This document shows positions 10,514-22,316 of a stretch of DNA of 64,000 nucleotides, in pieces. The translations under genes were made by a program, and so were the position numbers. Origin of the DNA: Atriophallophorus winterbourni (lineage: Eukaryota; Platyhelminthes; Trematoda; Plagiorchiida; Microphallidae). The notes beneath the pieces are model-generated. The model did not search any database and had not been told where the DNA came from. It was given only the letters and a program-made list of their open reading frames with translations. Location: the NCBI GenBank assembly GCA_013407085.1, contig JACCGJ010013535.1, positions 26,115-90,114 on the forward strand, read 5' to 3'. Position 1 is the stretch's first letter; each line of letters opens with the position of its first letter.

Positions 10514-12290
10514 ATAAACCACCAACTAATTAAAAGATTCAAAAGTATTTTCAATGTTTGGCCTCAAGGGCTTCTTCACGATACTAAAACCAGTATTCTG
10601 CAAATTCGTACCGTTCACTTTAATAGAAATGCATTGTTTTGTGTTCCGAAGAATAATTAAAATAATCGCATGGATTTCTCAGTTTTCAAATTGATTTAGC
10701 GAATGGAATGTTATTAATGCCTTAAATAAATTTACCTGCATAGCACGATGTGAGTGCCCGGAGTAACAAAACCATTTGAATTTGCGACATTTGACGCACT
10801 GTATATAGAATGAGAATATTTTGATCGTATAGAATCAACCAGTCATGTGAACGCTCGCAAAACGCCCCATAGGTTGATAGATCAGGGATAAATTCTGAAT
10901 CGAATGCGCAGTTTTGCACCTAATGGTGTTTGAAATTAATTTATTACGCTACTTTCTATTGATAGTAGTAAATTTGAAAAAACCAAGCAGCTAAGTGCTG
11001 AATCTGCTCCTCTTGGGCTTGCAGACGACGCTTTACACAATGCCTCACAAATATGCCGTCAACAGCATCTCTTGCTAATTCGTGGGGTCAATGCATAGAG
11101 CTTTCATATCTCTTTTGCGACCGTATTTTCACATCAAGTGCGGTCTGCCAATTGTCGCATTCCTGATTTCAAGACACCATAGAATAGATATTTGGGAATA
11201 CGACAATTTTCGATTCAGCTTTCAATCGTGCATTGTGTGGATGGTCCAGGTTTTATCACCGTACAGTTGAGAATTCAGTACGCGTGTGCTGTATTCCATC
11301 GTCTTTGTCCTAACAGTCATATTTCGTCTGCCACAAACACGAGAGTTCAATCAAAACAATAGATGGCAGATTCTCAGGTAACCCTCATATCAATTTAGGT
11401 GTCTAGCGAAAGGTTATCCGCAATGATTGAACTACGATATGTGAAATGATGTACTGGATCAAGCTTACTGTTTTCAATAGTGACGATTGGATGGAATACG
11501 ATCCATGGACCAAAGACTTTGATCTAGCTCTAACTGATTGTTAGACAAAAGCCTGCATTTCGATGTAAAACCGTCCATTAGTGGCTGGATGTGTTCTTAG
11601 GAGTGAGCAATAACTGTTGCATCATTAGCAAACAGCAGGTCACAGATAAGCATATCCGTACCTTGTTTTTTTGCTCTCAACCGCTTTATGTTGAAAAGCT
11701 TGCCGATAGTTCGCGTGAGTAGGTAAATGCCTTGTGAACTGTTTCTAAAAGCGTGTTTCAGAAGCAGAGAAAAGAAAATCTCGAACACCGTATGATCAAA
11801 AACACCATTGTCTGACGCTTCGGCGAATGTCAAATGTTTCTGAACTGTAACCGGTAAATTGACTGAGTCCTTTAGGCCAGATTGAAACCAAATAACGAGT
11901 TTGATCAGTCTTGGGGGCAGCCTGCCAGATCGAGTATTGTGAAAGGACCCCCCCAGCTGGCGTAGTCAAATGCCTTCCTTAAATCAATGGAACTGCGTAT
12001 AATTGCATACGCTGTTCCCGAAATGTTTCTAGAAGTTTCCCCAGGGAGAAGATCATGTCAACGGTTTATCTTCCCCTGTTGAGATTCGGAGTAATCTCAG
12101 ATCAGCTAAAACTTGTAACCGAATCTCCTAGACTTAAGCAAAGAATATGCCTACACCATTCTGAATGAAAATTCTTCTGTAATTGTTGCAGTCGCCTTCA
12201 TCACACTTATTCTTAAATAGCGTGATGATCTTCGTTTATTAAATCCCCCTGCTAGCTAGTTTAGATGATTGAATCACATTTTTGCAATTT
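10514..12290 (-). mobile_element. Decayed LINE with FADDA-type reverse transcriptase, unit 1
   Basis: Read on the minus strand from about 12,290 down to 10,930: remnants of the fingers motif near 12,240, then KAFDYASW-like palm motif A (about 11,970), then the frame 11,833-11,597 with FFSLLLKHAF, GIYLLTRT and LLFANDATVIAHS, where the catalytic FADD has become FAND. C-terminal remnants with a GRP-type motif and the block RRLQAQEEQ (about 11,040) follow. Stops and frameshifts are frequent. The segment repeats in every later unit. The clade is uncertain; it differs from the CR1 and RTE copies here. Confidence 0.65.
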
Positions 12291-12689
12291 AATTTAGGAA
12301 CTTGGATAATTTTGGGTTTAAACATCCATCAAAGCTAGAAACGATCACATATGCAGACATAGAGTTACTCACATTCAGTATTATATAATTCTTAACGAGG
12401 TTGGCGTTGATAAGCTTTATGCGCCTGGTGACAGTTGGGAATATTTAAATTACAAACACATCTAGCTCATGAGATCATTCTGTTCGACTTATCTGTCCTA
12501 TTCATCGTAGACGTTTTTTTCGAACAAAATCAAGTTCTTAATGATGACCTTTACACTTTTAAAGATGCAAATCACAACGATTGTACCGAATTTACCTTTA
12601 TTTTTCTACTGTTCATCGAAGCTTTCATTTTTGTTTGCCACTTTCGGTCGATGTCGACCATGGATCTACTTCACGAACGCGTGATGGTT
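12291..12689. other. Repeat-unit spacer
   Basis: The 91-codon plus-strand frame at 12,435-12,710 is present in all four units but has no domain signature. It runs antisense to a LINE C-terminal remnant, so I treat it as a shadow. Confidence 0.45.
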
Positions 12690-12790
12690 CCATGCGCCGC
12701 ATCTTTCTGAATAACAAAACAATCTGATTCGGAAGTGACAATCTTTACGGCAAAGCGCGCAGAGATAGACAGTACCAGGTGTATCGTTGT
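12690..12790 (-). mobile_element. LINE C-terminal zinc-knuckle remnant, unit 1
   Basis: On the minus strand the frame reads YLCALCRKDCHFRIRLF then a further cysteine, matching the C-x2-C ... SRIGL-x-SH C-terminal finger found in many LINE ORF2 proteins. It lies upstream of, and in the same orientation as, the FADDA-type LINE, so it is probably from a second tandem remnant. Equivalent pieces lie near 33,770-33,860, 49,170-49,260 and 63,890-63,980. Confidence 0.5.
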
Positions 12791-14219
12791 CAGCCGTTTT
12801 CCGCGGGGTGACCTACTTTCAACATCGTTTTTTTGATAACGCATTGAGCTAATCTCAACTTCACGCAGTTTTCAGTTCGTCCGATTGCGGTTTAGAACGG
12901 AATCATTAGAAAATCCGCTAATACGAAGCTAGATTATGATGTTGGCCACTATCCGAAAATGTTTAACATTGATGTACAACACATGCGCATAAGGGTTTCA
13001 TGCTCCACAACGTTTCCAACGACCTAACAGTCCGATTTGGGAAGAATATTTCATTCTTAGATCACATTTATTTACACCAGGAAATGGCGCTTTACATATA
13101 GCCTCAAACAGAAAATTCTTCGTAATTATTAGATTCAAATATCAAGGGTAAATGCGAACTTAAAAAGCCGTGCTATCCAGGTCACAATTGAGTCGTCGCT
13201 TAACGAGAATGTCCAACGTTTTTTCTGAAACAAATTTAACCCAAATCAATCAATGTGAGATTAAAAAGCAACATACAAAAGAGTGACTCCACCTATCATG
13301 GAATATTAGCAATGAAATGCATGGAGCTAAATATAATGCGTTGCAGAAATGTTTCATAATAACCGATAGGGGCAAAATTCTAAGCTTTTATTTTGCGCGT
13401 GATCACAATGTAAGCTGTCTCACGGTTTAAAAAGGATATCGCAGTATTCGACGACAACTGAATAATATTGAAAATTGAGAAGCATGTCGTGAAATAACCT
13501 TATGTACTCTAACATGAAATGCGCCTAGCCCAATTCTGAGTCTGTTACCAGGATAACTTTGAGAAGACGCAGTAACTTCTCAATGTTCAAATTAAAACGA
13601 CAATGATGTTATGACCATTTTCGGAGAGATTTCGAAAAACCAGTTCGCGAAAGTTATCCACAAAATAACTTGACTTGAAACGGTTTACCTATAAAAAATC
13701 TTGTGTTTAGAGCTCAAAGATCTGATATTATAAATAAAAAATCAGAATTATGAAATAAAAAACCAATGGCCAAGAAATTTGATTGGAGTACAGATAAAAC
13801 TCACGAGCATTTAATCTGGAGACTCAAGTAAAATGTTTCGACAACACAGGCAACAATACACATGATTCACACAAAACAAGAGCACAGCGCAATAGAAATG
13901 TTAGTTCCTTATACACTTTGGTAGATTCAGGTTGATTACTTCAATTTTTATATAAAAAGTTATTTTAAATTCCTCTTTGTTATCTGTACCTTTGATATAC
14001 ATACATCTACATTAGTCTCGAATGTAAAATTCTGGATTCAGAGTGCATCCATTAAAAAACTTATTTCACTCACAACATCCATTCTTAAATCAAAAGGAAA
14101 CGCTCCAATAATGCATTTGTGAAATTTCATAATCCATGGCTTTCATATTGCTAAATATCACATAGTATTACACTGCTAATCTTGTTTACGGGTTCAAACA
14201 TTTGGATATAAGCAATACA
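12791..14219. other. Repeat-unit non-coding stretch
   Basis: AT-rich, repeated at 33,870-35,280 and 49,270-50,690. No domain-bearing frame found. Probably older transposon debris. Confidence 0.45.
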
Positions 14220-14606
14220 CCAATATACTTGCGTAGACGCTGAACTGTTCGATCGCATTGATCACTGTTTACTGCTTCGTGAGCTACAAGATGACGGTAT
14301 CACTAGAATAATGCTTGCATGATTGGAAAGTTATCTGTTTGAACGTAGAGAGAAAGTCATAATTGATGGCAAAATTTCCTAAAATGTTGATGGCACGAAC
14401 AGATTCACACAAGTTTTGGTACCCTGCTCAAAACTGCTACTTATATTCAAAAATGATCTACGGTTATTTGTTCGGTGTAAACTTGTTCTTGCTGCTGTTC
14501 GTGTGAGACTTTGAATGAATGCCAAATCTGTTGAGAACTGTCTAGTTATACCTGCAGATCCATACAAGCTGCAACGATGGTCATTTCAAAACAGTCTATA
14601 TTTTAT

Positions 14607-14860
14607 CAACGGTTTCAAAGCTCACTGAACCTGATCTAACTGTCTCCACCTGATGACGGCAAACAGCCAGAAAACGGTAGTGGTGTGTAAGATAACTGGA
14701 TGTTAGCATCACAATACATTGGTCTTTTATATGCGCCTTGATCGCTTGGCCAGGAATCACTTTGTGATTCGGTATTTGAACATCATGGTACTTTGTAAGA
14801 ACCCTATATAACAGTGGCATACAAGTTTAACGTTGTTAACCGCTTTTCCACTGTTTCAAA
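14607..14860 (+). mobile_element. 242-bp hammerhead-bearing retrozyme-like repeat, unit 1
   Basis: One monomer bounded by short direct repeats of the CACTGTTTCAA type (start about 14,607, again at about 14,849; period 242). It contains a hammerhead-like motif and a TTTGTGATTC / CCCTATATAACAG block shared with the 22,280-22,684 insertion. It interrupts the family 1 CR1 copy and is inherited by units 2 and 3, so it predates the amplification. Confidence 0.65.
14646..14683 (+). ncRNA. Hammerhead-like motif, unit 1
   Basis: Stem I CCAC (14,646-14,649) pairs with GUGG (14,680-14,683). The core is CUGAUGA (14,650-14,656); stem II is GGC/GCC around AAACA; GAAA is at 14,670-14,673; a minimal stem III loop ACGG and cleavage dinucleotide UA follow. 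The 10.1/11.1 position is a C-A mismatch instead of G-C, so activity may be weak or lost. Confidence 0.6.
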
Positions 14861-15790
14861 TTTGCTGACTATATGAACGATAAACCAATACCAAATGACA
14901 GTAAGATGGTTTTGTTTGCTGACGATATAAAATTATGGAGGCGACTCAGAAATGCTGATGATTGTATTTAGCGGCAAAACGATTTGAATGCTTTGTACAA
15001 ATGGTCATCCGAAAATAAGCTCTAATTAAATACGCAAAAGTCGAAGATCTTCAGATTGGTCGTGAGCTTGGCTTTCCCTATCAATAAAAGCTCGGCAACA
15101 AAAACCTGGTGTACACCGAAGATTAAAATGACCTGGGTGTCTGGAATTGTGGTAGTTTAAAAAATGGTCTACAATGCGAAGTCGGCTGTTAGGCCTATTA
15201 CGGAGTATGTTTGGACGGTTTTCCCCGTGGTGTTTTCCTCCCATGATTAATACATATATACACACGATTCTAGACTATGCCGCACAAGCCTGGACACCAT
15301 GGCTCCGAAAAGATATCTTACTTTTGGATCGCATATATCAGAGAGATTGACATTGGACTCGAAAATATGCGATTCGCTGGGCGACTCAGACGACTGGAGC
15401 TGAGTAAACTTGCACAAAGAAGAATACGGAGTGATCTCATCCTCGCATACTGTTTCTAACCTTCTGGATTTATTTTCCACCTTCGAACTTGCAGCAGCAG
15501 ACATGGCATGGTTGCAAGTTCGAAATACCTCAATGCATACGGAACTACCGCGGTAATTTGTATTCGGTGCGCGTGTGTGCTTTGTTTGGAATTCCCTTCC
15601 TGCCGATTTAGTAAGCACAAACAGTTTATCTATACTCTAATCGAAATTTGACGATTATATGAAAGCTAATCCGAATGTTGCCCCAAACTATTAATAAACT
15701 ATCATCGTCCCATTGATGTTGATTATATCTATGTACCTATAGTTCGACTCTTTGGTTTTTTCTAAATCTTGAATCTTGAATCTTGAATCA

Positions 15791-16805
15791 AGAGAACCTT
15801 TCAACAGATAACACAGTACATACAACGAGAGGGATGAGAGAGTCATGATTTTCTTTAGGCTGATGGTATTATCTTGTATTACTTTATTTTTTATTCCAAT
15901 TGACAGTATTATTCGAATGGTGATCAGTTTGTGTGCGCGCTGACCAGACCAGCTGCATCGATATATTCGTAATATTTCAAAGCAGTTTTCCACCCTGGTT
16001 GTTCTTACATATCTGCGTATTTCATCAGTGCAACACCATCAAGACATCCTTTCAACAGATAGCACAATAACATACAACCAGAGTGATGAGAGGGTCTATA
16101 TCATGATCTTATCAAAGCTGATGGTTTTATTCGTCTTGTCATTAATCTGCAGGACTGATTAAACGCGCACTACATTTGTTGCTTCGTGTAGGTGATGGAT
16201 TTGTTGGCAGTGCCAATTTCGGAATAGAATACATGATTTGGCATCGAGTTTTACCGTACGTTCGTGTGTATCCGGAGCTGTAAGTCGACCATTTTCGTGA
16301 GTCATTAGTGTATGCTTTGCAAGCTATTCACAGATTTTAAAGGACTGTCTCTAATAAAATAAATAGCCATTAACAAGAAAGAGGTTGAAAATCGACCCTA
16401 ATTGATGATACAATTTTCACCAAACAATATACTGCACATGTAAATTGAATAATAGAAAAAGTCAATAAATAAAATTTTATGGAAATTAAATTGCATTAAT
16501 TAGGCCTATGAATTTCAGAAAAAGAGGGTTTCTATCTCATATATACGTGTGATAAGACGTCATCTGTGATTCGATAGATATGCAAAACAAAACTAAATTT
16601 CCAGGATTAAATAGTGCCCATTTTGGATTTATTGAAGTAATTTTATATCACGCTTTCTCAATACACATTGAGATATCCGACAAAATATTAATGAACTGCA
16701 AATTTAATTTGCCATTTCTGACAGTCGCTATTTTTGAAAACCTATCCCTGGCAACCGATTCGAATATGTTTGGGACCGATCGTGTATTCATAATGCAAAG
16801 ACATT
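15791..16805. other. Repeat-unit spacer upstream of the PLE insertion
   Basis: Homologous to 36,958-37,635 and 52,372-53,066. The 80-codon frame at 16,580 has equivalents in the other units but no domain. I see no gene. Confidence 0.45.
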
Positions 16806-17085
16806 TGAATGCAATCAGTTAGACTAGTTTTTGGTTAACGTTTCACTTCTGACACAGAAGCTTCGTCAGACCAAGTGTGATAGTCAGGATAGGGAACATG
16901 ATTAAGTAGTAGTCAACCCACCACCACTTATTTGACCTTACCGCTAAACAGCCTATAATACGCCTACAGTGTGTCACGTTTCGTGGGAATGACCAGGATC
17001 AGCGGTCCATTTTCTTCACAGTGTGTATCCAAATCAATCTGATACAAGTGAACACGGTCAAGGTCAGTTGACACAGCTGCCCACA
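16806..17085. repeat. PLE terminal inverted repeat, left arm
   Basis: It reverse-complements onto 21,852-22,126. Shared blocks include AACGTTTCACTTCTGACACAG, CCACTTATTTGACCTTACCG and ACACGGTCAAGGTC. It contains the hammerhead motif at 16,831-16,874. Confidence 0.85.
16831..16874 (-). ncRNA. Hammerhead motif in PLE terminus (left)
   Basis: Minus strand: UUGGU, CUGACGA, a 7-bp stem II (A-CUUCUG/CAGAAG-U with one bulged G, loop UGU), GAAA, a minimal stem III (A-CGU-U), cleavage base A, then ACCAA pairing fully with UUGGU. CUGANGA and GAAA are intact. Hammerheads with tiny stem III are known from PLE terminal repeats. In PLE sense it lies at the 3' end. Confidence 0.75.
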
Positions 17086-17179
17086 TACGTAATAGTACAT
17101 AACTAACGGGGCTAAGGCTATTTTTTAAAGAAAAACAAAAATCTAATTAACTAGTAGCTATAAGGTGAATAAAAACTAT

Positions 17180-17540
17180 TTACTTTCGCATCAGTGCCAA
17201 GAGCCAGATTGTGGAGATTTCCACTTTATCCACATTATTGACCACCAGTCGACCTGCCTTAGCAATTTCGACCGCCTCCGCATGTAGGCATTCGCTATAC
17301 GGTTTAATACCGAGTCTCAATATTGCCACATTGTCTAGTTGTACGCTGTGGCCCGTATCTAAAACGTGCTTCGCCAAGGCGGAAACACGAATAAGGAATT
17401 GATATTCCATCGCATCCCCGGATTGTCTCCGGACACGCTTTCGGTGTTCTCCGATTCTAGCGTGAATTTCCCTGAAAGTCTGCCCTATGTAAACACCCGA
17501 ACAGTCCTTGCAGTTTATTCTGTCGATGCTGTTCGTAACG
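17180..17540 (-). pseudogene. PLE GIY-YIG endonuclease domain
   Basis: Read on the minus strand: INCKDCSGVYIGQTF, then REIHARIGEHRKRV, then the frame 17,410-17,180 with ALAKHVLDTGHSVQLDNVAI. GVYIGQT is the GIY-YIG core, the arginine in HARI and the histidine region follow in the expected order, and the CxxC just ahead is usual in PLEs. A one-base frameshift near 17,530 separates it from the connector frame (17,745-17,515, ending LALRTASTE and a stop). It would nick DNA to prime reverse transcription in an active element. Confidence 0.8.
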
Positions 17541-17903
17541 CTAGAAAAGGCATCTTATCCTTGAGGTGCATCAGAACCGAACGGATAGTTTTCCCTTTCT
17601 TATAAGTTACGCGTATGGCCGCCTTGTTCAAGATTCTACGTATCGCTTCAGATGTGCATTTTACATACGGTATACAAACTGTATCCCGCCAATGTTTCTC
17701 CGATTTTTCGGATGGGTATTTTACCTTCATCAATTGGCGTTTCACAAAACTTTTTGGATAACCGTCGTCTATGAGCTTCTGGCTAGCTTCACGGTGCGCC
17801 TGATTTCGCTCCCTTCCGTCGCTGCACAGGTGTTCTATCTTGTGGAAAATGGAACAAGCTATGGAACTGAAGACCTGTCTTGGTTGAGCAGAAGTGTATC
17901 GTA

Positions 17904-18743
17904 CTACAGCATGTGTATCGATAGGTTTCCGATAGACAGAACGTTTATTTTCCCGTCAACATTTTGTGCTAAGCAGTCCAAAAATTGAAGAGTGCTTGTG
18001 CAAGATTCCACTTCCTTTGTGACAGTAAGACATGGCTCCATTTCATTTAAATATTTAAAGAAGGCCACTAACTGATCTCGCTTGATGATAACAAATGTGT
18101 CATCAACATAGCGCCACCATAATTTTGGCTTGGACCCTTCATTGTTAAGGGCTTTGTTTTCGAAATGCTCCATAAACATGTTCGCAAGTACTGGAGATAT
18201 CGGTGAACCCATTGCCAACCCTTCTTTTTGTCTAAATAATTGCCCATTAAATACGAAGTGGTTCATGCTAAGGCAGATCGATACACCGTTGATAATTTGC
18301 TGGACGCTAAAGTTTGTGTGATCTGACAAATTGGCATCATATTCCAAGGCTCGTGTAGCTAGTTGTAACGCACGTATTGTATCGACGTTGGTGAAAAAAG
18401 CGCTCACATCACAGCTAACCATTATTTCATCGTCATCTATTGTTACCGACTTTAAGCGTGCTGCAAAGTCTTGTGCGTTCTTGATGAACGAGGTTGTATT
18501 GCCGACTAAAGTTTTCAACAAATAAGCCAAATGTCTATCTAACTCGTGCGCAGGTGATCCGATACCGTCAACGATAGGTCTTACAGGAATGCTTTCTTTA
18601 TGTATTTTAGGTAGGCCGTAGAACCTAGGAGTTAGAGTAGACTTGTGATACAGGTTATACCACAAGCTCTTTCCCAAACTCTCCTTAACGTCACGCAAAT
18701 ACCTTGAGACTACCGTTTCGCAATTATTCATTACATTTTTCAT
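17904..18743 (-). pseudogene. PLE reverse transcriptase domain
   Basis: A 279-codon open frame. It shows FYGLPKIHKESIPVRPIVDG (the PLE fingers signature), VSCDVSAFFTNV (motif A, Asp present), FRQKEGLAMGSPISPVLANM (motif B) and WWRYVDDTFVII (motif C, YVDD). These are telomerase-like PLE motifs, not LINE or LTR. The upstream thumb-ward and N-terminal parts (to about 19,020) contain stops, and the connector after 17,904 continues in another frame. The core is intact and the ORF as a whole is broken. Confidence 0.85.
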
Positions 18744-19024
18744 TTTACCATTATCTATCCGTTCATAATGGATAAGTGTACCCCAACCTTGTCTAAATAG
18801 TCGCTTCTGTTCAAAATTACGGTGACTTTACTGTTGTCAGCCTTGGTAACGGCTATATTTGTATCTTGTTTCAGCGTAAGAAGTGCTTGTCTTTCGTGTG
18901 AAAATCAAGGTTTGCATCGACCTTTTTCTTGGTTTTTAATGACACCTGCGATACAGTTTCTCACCGCGTCTGCTTGTTCGTTAATGAGTCCATTTATTGA
19001 TCCCTTAATACAGGGGATAATATC

Positions 19025-19452
19025 CTAGGTTTTCATTATGTTCTTACTTATGCAGACATTCGAGCCCTTCTCCAGCAATCTTTGTTCAGCTTGCGAAAGT
19101 TGTCGATTAGATAAATTCGAAACACTAGAACACTGGTTGCTAGATAATGACTTATTAGATTTAACTGAAGAACGTTTATTATAAAACTCGAATAACTTAT
19201 TGAACTTACGGTTTTGTCTTTCTCCTATTCGCCCCGTTTGTGTGGCCCAAACCTCCGCGTGTTTGCCACTAATTGTGCAGAAATCCGCTTCGGATAGTTC
19301 AACGCGCAGTTTCGACATCATTTTAGAAGCTTTCGATTGAGCGGCCAATAGGGTTTCATTGACCCGGTGGATCCTTTGTTTCAAAAACACCTTGGATGCG
19401 CTTGCGGCAGCCTTTGTCGATTTGCGGGAATTATCCGAAGGTTTTACCACCA
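19025..19452 (-). pseudogene. PLE N-terminal region, cut by RTE insertion
   Basis: About 140 codons without a recognisable catalytic motif, rich in serine, lysine and arginine, in phase with the PLE upstream of the RT. The apparent ATG lies inside the RTE target-site duplication (TTTACCACCA on plus), so it is not the native start. The frame probably continued into what is now the sequence right of 21,793. Confidence 0.6.
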
Positions 19453-21793
19453 TCCATAAAATAACCTGGTCTTCTCCAGACGGCAGAACAGAAAGTCAGA
19501 TTGATCACATGATGATAAATGGTATATGGAGGCGCTCGTTACAAGTTGTGAGGGTTATGCGTGGTGCCGATATTGGTAGCGACCATTTCCTGGTCGTGGG
19601 AAAGATTTGTTTGAAACTGAGAAGAGCAAATATCGGAATTCAGCGCAGCTCACGGTTGAATGTGAATAAGCTGAGTAATGAGGCCACGAGGAAAGCTTTT
19701 GGCAACATACTGAGAGTGGAAATCAACGCCCGACCCAAGGATTCAATGACAATTGATGTTTTCAACCGCACACTAAAGGCAGTCGGAGAAAAAGTTCTCG
19801 GGTACAGACAGAGGGGCAAAGCTTCGTGGATTTTGCCGAAAACCTGGCAACTCATAGAAGAGAGAAAATATATAAAGAAACGCATGCTGAGCAAGAATCC
19901 GTCTATTGAAAGGAATGCAATCACTGAAGAGTATAGAATGAAAGACAAAGAGGTTAACAAATCAGCGAGGAAAGACAAGAGACGGTATGTGGAAAACCTG
20001 ACACAACAAGCAGAAGAGGCGTGCTGAATGAATGATTTGAGAACGTTATATCAGATTAATCGAAAGCTCTGCTATCGTAGTCAGGCAAGCAATCAACAAG
20101 TGAGGACCCAGGGTGGAGATGTGATAACTGATGCGAAAGAAGAGTTAGTCAGATGGCGAGAACATTTCGAGCTCATTCTAAATCGCCCACCGCCTCAAAC
20201 CAACGTCGATATACCTGAGGCAGCTACAGACCTTGACGTCAACACAGACCCCATCAGCCTCCAAGAGGTGCAATTTGCTATCCAGAGGTTGAAAAATGGG
20301 AAGGCACCAGGTGACGATGGAGTGTATGCCGAACTGCTCAAGGCGGAAACCGAAGAGACACCGAAAGTTTTGCGAGACCTATTCCAGAACATCTGGGATA
20401 CTGAGCAGATACCGGACGCCTGGCGTTCGGGTACTATAATCAAACTTCCGAAGAAAGGTGACTTGAGCTACTGCACCAATTGGCGAGGTATTACGCTTCT
20501 ATCAGTCACGAGCAAAGTATTCTGCCGCATCATTCTCCGACGTGTCTCCAATGCAGTTGATTCCATTTTACGACAAGAGCAAGCCGGGTTCAGGAAAGGA
20601 AAATCTTGCATTGACCAAATCTTTGTCCTCCGTCAGATCCTAGAGCAGACACATGAATGGAATGCAGAGCTATGTGTGGCCTACATAGACTTTCAGAAGG
20701 CTTTCGATAGCGTTCACCGACCAGTGTTATGGAAAATCCTCCGTCATTACGGTATACCATCAAAGATAGTAAATCTCATAAAAGCCTTTTATGAGAAGTT
20801 TGAATGCCAAGTCGCTCACAATGGAATGCTCACTCAGAAGTTTGAGGTTCGTACGGGAGTGAGGCAAGGATGTATCCTCTCACCGATACTCTTCTCTCTA
20901 ACAATAGACTGGATTATGAGACAGGTGACCGATGGCAGGGCAGCAGGCATTCCATGGACCCCAGCGGGACCGCTAGAAGACCTGAACTATGCGGATGATG
21001 TTGCCCTCTTGGCATGCAAGATCAGTGACATCCAGAGCAAGAGCGATCGACTATCCGAAATTGGCAAGACGGTGGGTTTAGAAATTAACGCTGGCAAATC
21101 GGAGGTAATGCGGAAGAATGTTCCGGAGCAACCACCAGTGTTCGTGGACGGTCAACCGCTCAGTGAGGTTACAGATACAGTCTACCTTGGGAGCAAACTG
21201 ACTGTAAACGGTGACTGTGAAGATGAGGTCAGGAGAAGGATCGGGAAGGCGAACCAAGCATTCTGCATGCTGAATTCCATTTGGAAATCCTCCGCTCTCA
21301 GCATTAACACGAAGATCAGACTCTTCAAGAGCAACGTTCTGAGTGTGTTGCTGTATGCATCGGAATGCTGGAAGACGACCGCTGCCATTGAGCGCAGAAT
21401 GAACGTGTTTCAAACTAAGTGCTTGAGAAGGATTCTTCGAATTTTTTGGCCACACACCATTTCGAATGAAGAGCTCCTGAGAAAAACTGGTCTGGAGGTG
21501 GTATCTACCGTAGTCAAAAGACGACGGTGGAGATGGTTCGGGCATGTCTGCAGGATGGATCCCAGTTCGCATACGAAGGTAGCCATTCACTGGCGTCCGC
21601 AAGGTAAACGAAAAAGGGGACGGCCCAAGGAAACTTGGCGCAGAACGTTGGAACGCGAACTACATGCACAAGGATTCACGGTGCAGACGGCAACAGAAGC
21701 AGCGGCAGACCGGAACCACTGGCGTGAAGTTGTTTTCGCCTCATGTGCCACCCGGCACGGAGAATACTGAGTGAGTGAGTGAGTTTACCACCA
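19443..21793 (+). mobile_element. 5'-truncated RTE-clade LINE nested in the PLE
   Basis: A 10-bp target-site duplication TTTACCACCA brackets the element (19,443-19,452 and 21,784-21,793). The 3' end is a TGAG microsatellite (about 21,769-21,783), typical of RTE elements, whereas CR1 copies here end in TTGAATC-type repeats. It resembles the SR2/RTE group of schistosomes (family-level inference). It starts inside the endonuclease. Confidence 0.9.
19455..21770 (+). pseudogene. RTE ORF2: endonuclease C-terminus plus reverse transcriptase
   Basis: One long frame interrupted only by a single in-frame TGA at 20,025-20,027. The start carries the last APE-endonuclease motifs (ITWSSPDGRTESQIDHMMI, then GSDHFLVV). 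The RT (in 20,028-21,770, 580 codons) shows GKAPGDDGVYAELLK, NWRGITLLSVTSKVF, QAGFRKGKSCIDQI, YIDFQKAFDSVHR (motif A), GVRQGCILSPILF (motif B) and YADDVALLA (motif C, catalytic). The C-terminal region has RRRWRWFGHVCRMD and GRPKETWRRTL. This is the best-preserved coding sequence in the window, but the 5' truncation and stop make it non-autonomous. Confidence 0.9.
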
Positions 21794-21851
21794 GATCCCT
21801 TGGTATTACACCGCGCTGCTTGCAACGAAGGTTGAAGATGTGGTGGCGGGC

Positions 21852-22126
21852 AGCTGTGTTAACAGACCTTGACCGTGTTCACTTGTATCAGATTGATTTG
21901 GATACACACTGTGAGGAAAATTGACCACTGATCCTGGTCATTCCCATGAAACGTGACACACTGTAGGCGTATTAAAGGCTGTTTAGCGGTAAGGTCAAAT
22001 AAGTGGTGGTGAGTTGACTACAACTTAATCATGTTCCCTGTCCTGACTATCACCTTTGGTCTAACGAAGCTTCTGTGTCAGAAGTGAAACGTTACCCAAA
22101 AACAACTCTAACCGATTACACTCAAA
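21852..22126. repeat. PLE terminal inverted repeat, right arm
   Basis: Inverted partner of 16,806-17,085. Differences include CTAACGA for CTGACGA in its hammerhead and several single-base changes. Confidence 0.85.
22056..22099 (+). ncRNA. Hammerhead motif in PLE terminus (right), core mutated
   Basis: Same layout as the left terminus with stem II and GAAA intact, but the invariant G5 is A (CUAACGA) and stem I is weakened (ACCC for ACCA). Cleavage is not expected. Confidence 0.65.
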
Positions 22127-22316
22127 TTTTTTCGCACTATTGCAGGCATTTTATTTATTTAGAAAAATTCATCTTGATGTAAACAATCTCTATTCATAAA
22201 TTAATCTTCGGCACACAGATTAAATTGTAAAATTATTTGTGTACCAGCACAATATTATCTCTAAACTAGATATTATATCAAAGTAATGTGTTGCTCACAT
22301 TTCCATTCCTCACACA

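Larger units (their letters stand above)
14220..15790 (+). mobile_element. CR1-like LINE (family 1) 3' fragment, unit 1
   Basis: Reverse transcriptase remnants begin near 14,240 (LFDRIDHCLLLREL). After the 242-bp element at 14,607-14,860 they resume with VLFADDIKLW (about 14,915), then the C-terminal region (TWTPWL-like, IGLENM, FAGRLRRLEL, RSDLILAYCF at about 15,440). The 3' end is the run TCTTGAATCTTGAATC (about 15,768-15,790). Compared with units 2 and 3 this copy lacks about 230 bp just after the 242-bp element. It is full of stops and frameshifts. It lies upstream of DLC-A in opposite orientation to the family 1 copy downstream. Confidence 0.75.
16806..22126 (-). mobile_element. Penelope-like element with long inverted terminal repeats, hosting a nested RTE
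   Basis: Units 2 and 3 read straight from CTATCGCTGG to AATTTTATTT (37,632 and 53,062), while unit 1 has about 5.4 kb here. The ends are inverted repeats of roughly 270 bp (about 16,806-17,085 and 21,852-22,126), about 95% alike by eye. Between them the minus strand encodes a PLE reverse transcriptase and a GIY-YIG endonuclease, the pair that defines canonical PLEs. An RTE copy sits near the PLE 5' coding end. The coding region carries stops near 18,760-18,940 and a frameshift near 17,530, so this copy is inactive. Confidence 0.85.

Noticed and set aside
17566..17988. 140-codon plus-strand frame
   Set aside because: Antisense to the PLE connector and RT, which show clear motifs on the minus strand.
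21078..21602. 174-codon minus-strand frame
   Set aside because: Antisense shadow of the RTE reverse transcriptase.
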